Shown here in pieces: positions 1 to 10,110 of a stretch of 64,000 bases of DNA (position 1 is its first letter; each line of letters begins with the position of its first letter). Below the pieces are notes generated by a model. The model did no database searches. It was not told the origin of the DNA and saw only the letters and a list, made by a program, of their open reading frames with translations. Both the position numbers and the translations under genes were made by a program. This DNA comes from Parapristionchus giblindavisi (Eukaryota > Nematoda > Chromadorea > Rhabditida > Diplogasteridae): positions 1,079,001-1,143,000 of the forward strand of contig CALSFV010000007.1 of the NCBI GenBank assembly GCA_943737045.1, written 5' to 3'.

Positions 1-3000
1 TCCGATTCTCCGCTATCTCGCCTCTCGATTGCGTATGCCTTCCCCCTCCAGGAAGACTGTCCCGAGATGAATAAGAAGAAGGAGAAGAAGAAAAAGGGCA
101 CTAATGAGGAAACGAGCTGTGAGAATAATGGGGATGAATGGAAAAGATGCAGATGTCCGTCCATATTTATTATACATCATCATATATACGTATTTGATTA
201 CTGTATACATTATGCAATGATAGTGAATGGTTTTCATTATCTGATTGGGTGGGTATAATGATATTTGGTGGCTATAAGGGTTTTTTATATACTCAAAAAT
301 CTGGTTACCAGATTCTGGTAGGATGGGCTGGAGATTGTGTGCTTCCAGATTTTTCGAGTTGTTCGTAAACGCTCTGGCTCGAATCTTATTTAACTGGATC
401 TAGTATTTCGCGTGAAAAGACTGGTCATCATCCCTCCGAATTGTTCTTTCTTTACGACAGAATGGCAAATCGAAGAAGGGGGAAAGAATTGTACATTCTG
501 AGTGACATGTGGTCGGTGTGGTTCAGAAGAATGGAGGAAGAAGAAAGGAAATGGGGAAGACTTGCGCAAGTCTTCCTTGTACAACCCCCCTCTATGCTTT
601 GCTGTTGTTTTGTGTTGTAAGGACAATGGCTTATGATGGGGATAGAGATATCGATCTCTTGGATGGAATACGTGATAGATGGATGGATGTTAATGGTGGT
701 GTGTCCTCACTCGCTATCTTCTCCTTATCTCTTCACTATCCCCCTCCTCTCCTTGGCTTCTTTCACACAAAAGTGGGCAGCTGCTCGGAGGAGCCGACTG
801 TAAATAACGAACGGAGTGTAGAAGACGAAGACAGAAGCAGATAAAGAAGAGAGGAAGAGACCAAGTACCAAATGACTCTTCTTTTCTTCACTCGTTCCTC
901 TTCGTTGATACTATTTGCGGACCGATTCAAATAAGTCCTCTATGCCTTGTGTTATTTTGCCTCTATCTTTGACCTCGCAGTCCTTCCCGAGGGCCTACCT
1001 ACAGTATGCCCTCTTGGGATAAGAGATGAGAGGGATAGAAAGTGAGCTCTAATGACACTTTTCTCTCCCTATCCCTCACCATTGGCATGTGTGTGTGTGT
1101 GTCTAGGTCAGTGTAGAGGAGGACCTATAGATGTTCCTTTCGAGTCGAGACCATCTCCTCCCTCCTCTCTTTGGTGTCCTCATTCAAATATCTCGATGAG
1201 GCTAGAAGAGAGCTATCTCACGTCTCTTCTACCGTCTTCTCTGTCTCGACTAATCCCTCTAACTGTCGTCCGGTCTCCACTACAGTCCTGCCTATCTCGT
1301 CCTCCTTCGTCCCCATCTTAGCTATTATTATTACGCTCGAAGATCGGGTCAGAGAAGAGAGGGAGGAGAAGATGCCAATGTGTGCAATGGGATAGAGAAG
1401 AAGGGAAGATGAGCGAGGGGGCGGAGCCTGCCGTATCCCCTCTGGCAACGTGCCAACTCGAATCGGCTAGATATTCAAATGAGAACAGAAGGACCGATCT
1501 CGCCTTCCTGTCTGCTATTATATACTCTACTTCTAATTTGTTGTGGTGTTCGCTTTTGTTGGTTGATTCATCGATCGGGAATTAAGGTGACGATATTTGA
1601 ATGTTGTCTCCTGATTTGAACAGTTCCACTATCTTATCACCTCTGTTCGAACATTGCTCCCTCTACTCGCTCCTTGTCTCTTGTATTATCAAAGTGCGGC
1701 ATTTTGGTATTTTCTTTTCGCCTCTCCCTCAGCCTCCTCTTGCTCATCGTGCTCCCTCTTGCCTTAGTCGACGTTCGTACCACGGATGAATCAGCAGCAC
1801 TACGTATCCCTCTCCTCTCTCTCGTGTTCAACATTCCCCCTTTTCGTATTCATCCCCTTTATTCTTATGGTATTGTCTTACAAGAGTTCCTCGTTCTTGT
1901 ATTGGTTCTCGTCAATTGATTCGTTCATTACGCAAGTCCAATCTATTCCTAGTACTCTTGAGCTTTCATTAATATTGCGTCAACAGGAAGAATAGAGATA
2001 TGTGTAAGAGTAGAATGTGAGAGAAGTTCGGCACTGGCATTCTCTGGTTTATTTTCAAAGCTAGACATACGAGAGTGGATTCTAAATTCTACAGGTTTTA
2101 TTATCATTGGTTCTGGCATTCAATATAGAGAGCATTATCTGTTGGGGATGTTCATTTGTTGTTACTTGAGTTTGGTCTTTAACGATTTAATCCATTGTTT
2201 GTGATCAGTAAACGGTGTCTTCCTATTCTCCCTGTTTCTTCTTCTTCATTCTTTATCTCCATCTCCTTCTCCATCACTGTCATTCACTCCATTCTGACAC
2301 TGAGAGGAGAGATGCTTGAAGATATGGGGAGGGGGAATGAGAAGGAGTTACACTTTCTCTCTGTCTCTGTCTCATTGAACTGTCTATCTATCCTTGATTC
2401 AAACGTCATCTACCATAGTACACCCCTCACATTACTGTACAATACTGTATAATAATATTTATTTATTTATTTATTTATTTAAGGCCCCTGTGACTTATGG
2501 GGGTTCGAAACTATATTCTTGATTTCAAACGTCGTCTACCGTACCCCTCATGTGTCTGTCTACCCTGATCGGTATGGGAATGTAGCAATGTGCATGGTCA
2601 TGTCAGAGTAACAGGTGGTTGGTTTCCCTCTCATCTAAGCTCTGTGCCCTCCCGCTCATTCATTCCGTCCCTCTTCTTATTCTTTGGTGTGTTGCGCGCG
2701 CGATATTTCCGCTTACACGCTATTTCGGACCCTAATATTCCTCCTCTTCCCTCTCCCGTCCCCCTTCGATCCGTCCTCGTCATCGACGTAACTGATCGGG
2801 TGTGGAAGGACAAGGGTCAAAGGATTTGGGAGAAGGGGAGGGAGCTTCTCCCCCCTGATCTTACTGAAGAGGGTCTGTTCGTAGCTCTGATCCTTATATC
2901 CTCTGCCTCTCCTATCACTCTTCATCCCTCATCTCCGTTCATCTTCATCTTCTGTCAGTTGTCTACCGTCCCTGCCTATTCTTATTCTTCTTCTTCTGCT

Positions 3001-3090
3001 TGCGTAACTAGCGCACGCGCCAGTTGGTCAGCGCTCGCAATTGGGGACAGGACCCGGTGACCCTACCCGAACCCCCTTACCCTGCATCTG
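1..3090. other. gene-poor, CT/GA-rich intergenic DNA
   Basis: No exon chain with consistent frame and splice sites could be built here on either strand. The sequence is dominated by pyrimidine- or purine-biased stretches (for example 1050-1350 and 2190-2400), and a TTTA tetranucleotide run lies near 2456-2482. The longest open frames (2590-3060 +, 509-844 +) have compositionally biased translations and no recognisable domain. It may be intergenic, or a distal promoter or 5' intron of a neighbour. Confidence 0.5.
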
Positions 3091-3318
3091 ACAAGGAGTC
3101 TCTTATGTCTTAAGTTGGCGAAAAGTGACGATTTATAGCTTATTGGAAAGCCCTTTCTTTGTAGAGTAAGAATGTGTGTTTAAAAAATCCTGCGGGGCTC
3201 TATGCACGGAGTTAAAAAATTCCAAAGTTTGAGCAATTTCTGCCTTGAAATTCGCGTCTAATGGCCGTGAAATCGCCCTGCAATGATGGGGTAGTTCTGC
3301 GCTCTACTTCTCCGAGCT

Positions 3319-3389
3319 AGTGGTGGCGCAGTGGCAAAGATGTCACTCACAATTTTTGCGCCGCGGGTTCGATCCCCGCCGAAGCCACT
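3319..3389 (+). other. tRNA-like sequence (Pol III A and B boxes) in left arm
   Basis: Contains an A-box match (TGGCGCAGTGG) and a B-box match (GGTTCGATCCC). The two ends can partly pair as an acceptor-like stem. The central region does not form a convincing anticodon arm, so I call it tRNA-like rather than a working tRNA gene. An inverted copy lies at 4175-4245. Confidence 0.6.
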
Positions 3390-4174
3390 TCTTTTGCACG
3401 ATTTTTACACTCGACTTTTTAATGATTTTTTTAAATTACCTAATCTACATAACTGACAGCCGTGCATCTAATTTGTAATAAAATATGTCAATGATCATGG
3501 CGAACTACAGAGAGAGGGAGAGACAAGTAAACGAGATTGCGTTATTGCGCTCTATGTGACAAACTTGGGTTAGGTTAGATGCACGACAGATGTGAGTAAC
3601 TAAAGTAAAAAGAAAAATATAATAAAAAATTGGAAATTCACTCGGAAACGGAGTACGAGAAAGGTTTTTGTCTGCATTGGTTTGGCCTATAACGAGGCCT
3701 ACAAAGATTGACCCGCGAGTCTTGCTGTTATTCATTCCCCGTGGCAGCTAATCTCTCTCATCCTCTCCTGTAGAGGAGTCGTTTTGGACGCACTCACAGA
3801 GAAAGGTCCATTCATGAATACCTGCACTATATGGCCAGTGGGGAGAGTACTCATGAGAAATGTTCGCTACACAAATTTGCATAGGTTGTCGTATTTCACT
3901 TTTAAATAAATGAATTCTCTGTTATTTAATAATATTCTGATGTTAGATAGCAATAAAACAAATAGATATTTTGAAATAAAACTGTTAACAAATAGGCAAA
4001 ATATACCTTCGTTGAGTCAAAATGTATGACGTTTACTTGTCTCTCCCTCTCTCTGTAGTTCGCCATGATCACTGACATATTTTATTACAAATTAGATGCA
4101 CGGCTGCCAGTCATGTAGATTAGGTAATTCAAAAAAAATCATAAAAAAGTCGAGTGTAAAAATTGTGCAAAAGA

Positions 4175-4245
4175 AGTGGCTTCGGCGGGGATCGAACCCG
4201 CGGCGCAAAAATTGTGAGCGATATCTTTGCCACTGCGCCACCACT
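4175..4245 (-). other. tRNA-like sequence (Pol III A and B boxes) in right arm
   Basis: Minus-strand counterpart of the block at 3319-3389. It keeps both internal promoter boxes and differs by a few bases in the middle (GAGCGATATC against GATGTCACTC in the opposite sense). The conserved boxes and variable centre fit a tRNA-derived module carried by the inverted-repeat element. Confidence 0.6.
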
Positions 4246-4473
4246 AGCTCGGAGAAGTAGAGCGCAGAACTACCCCATCATTGTAGGTCGATTTCACGGC
4301 CATTAGACGCGAATTTCAAGGCAGAAATTGCTCAAACTTTGGAATTTTTTAACTCCGTGCATAGAGCCCCGCAGGATTTTTTAAACACACATTCTTACTC
4401 TACAGAGAAAGGGCTTTCCAATAAGCTATAAATCGTCACTTTTCGCCAACTTAAGACATAAGAGACTCCTTGT

Positions 4474-7167
4474 GAGACTTTATTTTAAGGACAATCTTTA
4501 TCTAGTGTTTAAGTTCGATCTTATCCTGATCTTTTCATAGTGTAGATTTTGATTTGTGATAGTGACAAGCGTAGTATGTGGGTCATGTACTCTTTCATCC
4601 TTCGTATGTGTGTATTTGCATTACCTGGTTCTTTACCATGTCGGCTATGATTAGATCAAGAGGCCATTTTTGTCCAGTGTTTGCACACGGTTTGAGAGGA
4701 TAGCCTCGAGGGGGATAGGAGAAGAGGGATTAATCTATCTGTCTGTCCTCTACCTCTATGTCCCTACCTCTCCACTCATCTATCCAATTTCTCCTGAGAG
4801 GTGCTAAACGAGCCGTGCGACTCATTGGTGTAGAAGGCGAAAGGCATTTTCAAATTTTCCCTTTCATCGGTCCATGTAAACCATAGCCGAAGACCGGTTA
4901 GACTCAATTAGTCTTCCGGTAAACGAAATAAATGATGATTGCGAGTGTGGTAGACAGGTTTGGTCATGACGGCTGTTCAGTCCTGTGTCTAATAACACCT
5001 TGGCGTTGCACCATGATAAACTTCATGGCAGTGATTGGTTGCGCAATCGATTGGCCGTTCAAGTCGAGTCCATGGGTGAGGACTGCGAGTGAGGACTGTC
5101 ATGCTGTTATCGCTAGACCGAAATCAGAGATTGCTATCTAGCCCTCGCTGTCTCTCTAGGTCCTAGAAGGAGGCCTCCTACCCGTTATATCATAATTATA
5201 TCTTCTTTTGGATAGACTCTGGATGGTATCTTCACCTGTCCTTATACAATAACTGAGTCCTTATATACAGTCTCAAACTGTGCGTAGGATCGGTCGTAAA
5301 AGGGTTTGCCGCCTTTTGCAATGCGAGATGGGGAAGAAGCTCGCCCGAGACAGCTGCGGTACGGTCTACCTCACCTAGATGACTACGGTAGGCGCACTGT
5401 CTGGATTATTGTAGGCTGGTTATTAGGAGTACTGTAGTGACGGCTGATTTAATGCGTAGCGGAAGCAGCGAGCCTTGGTGCCAGTCTGATTATAATTGGA
5501 GCAGATGAACAATTGAGGGAGTGGAGAGCATTTGAATTTGCCATTGGATGATGGAAGAAGAAAGGGAAAGGGACATTAGATCTATCTATCTATGTGATGT
5601 CTAGAGGGTGCTAATTCATGCATCATTCCCTATTCCTCTCCTATCCTATTCATTTGTCATTCCCCTCTCTCCGATATCCAATTGATGCCTGCCCGCTGCT
5701 GAGAATTAGTGGCAGCACTCCCTAGGATATCGATTGATTGCCTGATCTACTGGTATGGATACAGTTAAGAGGGTACGTTAGAACAACACCTGTGTTGGTC
5801 CACGTTCGTTCCTCTGAGTTGTTGCATAGTATGGAAGAACAGGTGGGGGTAATGTATGAATGAGAGGGACACGAAGAATGCTTTATCTTTGTCTCTCCAT
5901 TATCCTCACCCTCGCATGCACTCACCATTCCTCATACTCTCTCATCAATTCTTTGACTTTCTCCATTCTCTAATGGTACACCCCTCAATGTGGAGACTTC
6001 ATGCAGTGCAGCCCAGACTTGTTGGGATAGATTACGTCAGGGTGCCTTGTGTCAGACAGATGATCTGTCTGCATTCAAATGATTACGGTAGAGTTGGTTA
6101 TCAAAGTGATAGTTGAGTGTGCATGCTGCAGAAGACATACAATGTGTTTGTATTGTAATATCTTTGATCATTCGCCTTTTTGTAAAGGCGTTGATGAGGG
6201 AGGTAAAAGGTGGAGTGGAGAGACAGAGGAAGAGGAGGAGAGGGGTAAATGATGGAATTCAAATGTCCACTATCTATCCCTTCATTCCCTTTCGATGCCC
6301 ACCAACCACCACACTTTGGCTTTTTTGGTGTAGTCTGCTCTCATCTTCACTTTCATTTTCCACACTCCGCCCACATATTCCAATCTCCTCCTCAAGATTA
6401 CCTAAGGTCATTCGCCGTCTATAATCCTTACGGTTCGTGCTAGCCGATGGCTAACAAGATTTGAATGTGACCTGAAGGTATTCATAAAGTGTGACCTCGT
6501 ATGAGCTAGGCAAGGAGTGTGGTGGTGGGACTTAATTGGTAGGATCAAAGTAGTGGCTGACTGGCCGACCTCTCGCTCCTTTTAGTCAGTCTCTCGTACT
6601 CTCCCATCCACTCTTGACATGTATATTTACTCTGTAGACTCTCTGTCATCATGTCTTATCCTCTTTGGCTAATATGAGGAACGGTAGTGGAGGTTGGGTC
6701 ATCAGCGGCTACTCTTTCTATATCCTCAACTATCGTTCCTCTTCACTCCTTATTGATTAAGTACTTTTGGTCCTGGTTACGGTACCTTTGGGATACTGTA
6801 TGCTACGGTAGTACGGTATCTCTGATTCCTTCTGTCTCATATTTTTCTTTTTTCCTCACTATATTTTCTCTACACTCCTTATCGATTATGTGCTTTTGGT
6901 CCTGGTTACAGTACCTTTGGTATACGGTATGTTACGGTAGTACGGCATCTCTGATTCCGTCGGTCTCATCATTATCCCATCACACTGTATCGCGTCCATT
7001 TATCTATCCTCTCCCCTTATCTGCAATCTGTCTATCTCCATTCTATTTCTTACTCTTCCGGACCAGTCCACAAAGTGTTCTGTGCTTTTTGCACGATTTT
7101 TGTCCTGTTATCTACCCGTACTGATTTTTGATCTTTGATCTTTCGAATGTTGATCTTTGATCTTTGC
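4474..7167. other. intergenic DNA, no gene model
   Basis: No supported coding exons. It contains a direct duplication of about 100 bp (6741-6840 and 6870-6969, offset 129 bp), and scattered TACGGTA motifs typical of the introns and spacers of this genome. The 145-residue open frame at 6687-7124 is created largely by that duplication and has no recognisable domain. Confidence 0.45.
6741..6969. repeat. imperfect tandem duplication, ~129 bp period, two copies
   Basis: The stretch at 6741-6840 recurs at 6870-6969. Shared words include ACTTTTGGTCCTGGTTAC / GCTTTTGGTCCTGGTTAC and ATCTCTGATTCC, with about 10 percent divergence. It explains the open reading frame that runs through both units. Confidence 0.7.
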
Positions 7168-7288
7168 AGACGTCCTCCACCCCATCGACACTCGATCAGT
7201 CACGACGGCGTCGTCTACAGAATTCTGACGGAGGAGGGGTGTTGTGTCTAGACGGGAGAAGAACAAGAACGAATGAATACGTCTAGGA
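7168..7288 (+). CDS. possible orphan terminal exon (low confidence)
   Basis: A GC-richer stretch follows a textbook intron end: a TTGATCTTTGATCTTTGCAG run immediately precedes it, the same sort of intron tail used in the CDC25 and neprilysin genes here. Read from the acceptor in phase 0, it gives about 39 codons rich in Ser, Thr and Arg before a TAG at 7286-7288. No upstream partner exon was identified, so it could be the last exon of an unmodelled gene, a pseudo-exon, or chance. Confidence 0.22.
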
Positions 7289-7778
7289 TGAAAAATGGTA
7301 TGGTAATTATTGATTTAGTAGCTGATACGAGATTACGGTAGAGGAACGGTTATTGATTATTTTATGCATGCTAATGTCGTATTATGTATCTAATAAAGAA
7401 GTCTGCATGATTAAGATATATTATTGTTGATAAGTGTGATAAGAGATTGGCGCCACACCTTATCGTCTCGGTTTTGTTGAATCTCTGATTATTATTAGGT
7501 GTAACGGATACGGTATGTTCGGTACTGTAGATGCTAGTTATGGATACGGTCTGTGGGACTTTTAAATTCAGCCTTATGAAGAAGATGTAGCATCGTTCTC
7601 CAGATGGTATTATGAATGGAAGGGCAGTCGTGAAAAAAAGGACATTAGAGCTTTCTTTTTGTCATTTATCATATTTGAATTATAGAGATATTTTCAAATG
7701 TGGTCGGGTGATATTCCAATCGTGTAATTTTTTGTATTACTCTTTCTAACTTTTTCTTATTTCGAATATAACAAAGTT

Positions 7779-8523
7779 GGTGCAATGTTGAGTTGGAACA
7801 TTTTTCCTGGAACAGTGTATTTCGAAACTTCTAGTTGGGTACTTTTTAAAAAGAACTCTCACTTCAAAACTATTCATTCGGACACCGCTATTTGGGGAAA
7901 GTTTTTATTGGAATGAAAGGGCTGGAATTCTTATTTCGTAATTATAATATTGGAAATCACGTTTCGGAACTTTTTTTTCGGAACTATGTTTTGGGAACTT
8001 TTATCGGAACTTTCGTGTTGGAAAGTGATCTCCGAAAACTGATGTTTGTTGAATTTTTGATCTTATTGGTCATGGTAATTTCTCATTTGCAACTCATTTG
8101 CATACCCATTTTCATTCTCATTTGTTTGTTTGGCGCTTATCTCCTCATAAATTTCATGTCTCTCGCTGTAGGAATCGGTGGTACAATATAATATAATATA
8201 ATTTGATATAATATGCGTTTTGGAGAAACACGGTACTGATATGAATGAATAAAATGTGTGAAAGATATAAGAGGTTCCACAACCATAGTTCCATTGAAAG
8301 AGTTCCAGAAAAAAAGTTCCGAAATGAGGTTTTTGAAAGAATATTTTCTGAAATGCATAATTCCGAGCTGATCATTCCGAAAGAAATGATCCCAGATGAG
8401 CGGTCCAAAATGAAGGATTCCCAGAACATCATTCTGAAACAAATTGTTCCCTGAACGGTGATCCAATAAAAATGATCCGATAAATGAAGTTACAGGAAAA
8501 ATGTTCCAACTCAACATTGCACC
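7779..8523. mobile_element. hAT-like non-autonomous element, 745 bp
   Basis: Perfect terminal inverted repeats of about 31 bp begin GGTGCAATGTTGAGTTGGAA. An exact 8-bp target-site duplication, ACAAAGTT, lies at 7771-7778 and 8524-8531. An 8-bp duplication is characteristic of the hAT superfamily. The subterminal regions are packed with short GGAAC / GTTCC words in inverted orientation on the two halves. No transposase is encoded. The open frames inside (7892-8191 +, 8137-8517 -) follow from this repeat structure and look non-coding. Confidence 0.85.
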
Positions 8524-8774
8524 ACAAAGTTTAATTATGATATTCGACTCAAAGAACTTCTCCCCTTTCTCGATTCGTATTCAAAACTATCCATCTCTGT
8601 CATTCAATTAATATAGAGATCCATTCCGTCCCCTTCGTTTTCATTCAAATCTATCTCTCTCTCTCTACTCTACTCTCTCTGCCTTTCTCCATCCTTTTCA
8701 TCCTCCCCTCCCCCTCTGCCCGTCTTCCCTCACAAAAACGTCTGTGGTGTGCCGTTCGGTACCATAGCATTTTG

Positions 8775-8777
<3 letters not shown>

Positions 8778-8811
<34 letters not shown>

Positions 8812-8812
8812 C
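8778..8812. repeat. (GA)n microsatellite
   Basis: Uninterrupted GA dinucleotide run. It generates the apparent Arg/Glu and Ser/Leu low-complexity open frames seen on both strands around it. Confidence 0.95.
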
Positions 8813-9572
8813 AGGCAGAGGGAGAGAGACTGAATTGAGTAAAAAGCAGAGGCGAGTAGAGGACAAATTAATCGCCGCCTTGTTCGTACCATTCATCTGT
8901 GGGTATTGTGGCCTTGTCTCTGTGCTATTTGAGATTGAACAATTCAAATTGACTGATTTTGATAGACTCTGAGCTTTGAATGGGAGTCCTACTTCGATAT
9001 TCGAGAAGAATTGCCAGCGATTGAGGAGAAAATCGGTTACGGTTGATGATTGGGAAGATCAAAGATCAAAGATCAGATGGGGTATAGATAGTGAGGATGT
9101 GTGATTGTAGTCTACGTGAACCGCGGATAACTTGAAGATGCGGATGGATACGGTAGGTATGAGCGCCATGGGGTTTGGAAGCTTTCGAATGGTGCCGAAA
9201 GAGGGAAGATTATCATAAAATACGATAATATGTGAGAGTGAAGAGTCTGATTAAACAAAGGAATGGGGCATAATGGGCAATGTTTCTATCTCTCTCTCTC
9301 TCCCTCTCCCTCTCTCTGTCTCCCTCTCCCCTCCTCTTCCTCCCTCTACCTCTCCTCTATTTTGTATTGATAAGAGGAATGAGTGATATTATAAAGGGAG
9401 GAGGAGAAAAAAACTGGAGAGGAGGATTCAAATATGGCTGAATGATTAGATTTTGTGCGTGAGAGTGACAAGGAGAGATATAATAGTCATGAGGGGTGGC
9501 GTCTTCTGTATGTCAGCGGAATGAGGGAACCATAATGTTGTCAAAATATTGAAATGAGGAATCCAAAATACG

Positions 9573-9645
9573 TAGGTAAAGGTAAAGGTGCAACCCGTTA
9601 TTCAAGGCACACGAAGTCCTGATCACTGCCTGGTCAGTTATAATT
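9573..9645 (-). repeat. SINE-like dispersed repeat, copy a
   Basis: Contains GGTAAAGGTAAAGGT followed by a conserved block (words CAACCCGTTATTCAAGG and CACACGAAGTCCTG) and then CACTGCCTGGTCAG. The same block recurs at 63903-63992 in the same sense, and inverted at 48683-48770 and 59298-59395. The hexamer-like GGTAAA tail and dispersed occurrence suggest a short retroposon. Confidence 0.65.
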
Positions 9646-9844
9646 GAATGCCAAAATAAATAAATGTTTAAATAACGATTGCGCTTTCGCACTTCCAAGA
9701 GGAACGTGGCATGGAACAGAAATGGATAGGTATACTATGAAATCATTGGCAGTTTTTGAATCTTTCTTCCCCCCTTCCTCCCGGGTCCTTAGCCATTCTG
9801 TCCTCATCGTTGATTCGAATATGCATTAGTCGGAGGGCGGTCGG

Positions 9845-10110
9845 GTCCCTATAACCCTCCCCTCCCTCCCCTCCCCTCCCTTCATAATATCTAACATCTG
9901 GAGATGTGAAGAAATGGATGAAATGGAGAACGTGAGAGAGCGCGAGAGGGGGAGGGAGAGGGAGGGGAGGGGAGAGTGAGAGAGGAGGAGAAGGAGAGGG
10001 AGGGAGGAGGAGACGGAGAGGAAAGGATGGAGGAGGATGGAGAGAGGGAGAGGGAGGGAGGAGGAGGGGAGAGCGAGAGAGGGAGGAGGAGAGGATATGA
10101 ATGCTTTGAA
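9845..10110. repeat. GGAG-rich purine tract
   Basis: Strongly strand-asymmetric DNA: G/A on plus, C/T on minus, with GAGAGGGAGG-type units. The long minus-strand frame across it is Ser/Pro/Leu low-complexity and is not treated as a gene. Confidence 0.9.

Larger units (their letters stand above)
3091..4473. mobile_element. long inverted-repeat (foldback) element with a tRNA-like module in each arm
   Basis: Left arm 3091-3533 and right arm 4030-4473 are near-identical inverted copies of about 443 bp, separated by about 500 bp of AT-rich unique DNA. The outer ends start ACAAGGAGTCTCTTATG on both sides. Each arm holds a tRNA-like block (3319-3389 on +, 4175-4245 on -). The core encodes nothing recognisable. 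This fits a non-autonomous foldback DNA transposon or a recent inverted duplication. No clear target-site duplication was found, so the exact ends are approximate. Confidence 0.75.

Noticed and set aside
2590..3060. 156-residue plus-strand frame
   Set aside because: Biased composition, no recognisable domain, no supporting splice sites or partner exons.
6687..7124. 145-residue plus-strand frame rich in Ser, Leu and Trp
   Set aside because: Created by a 129-bp direct duplication; no domain.
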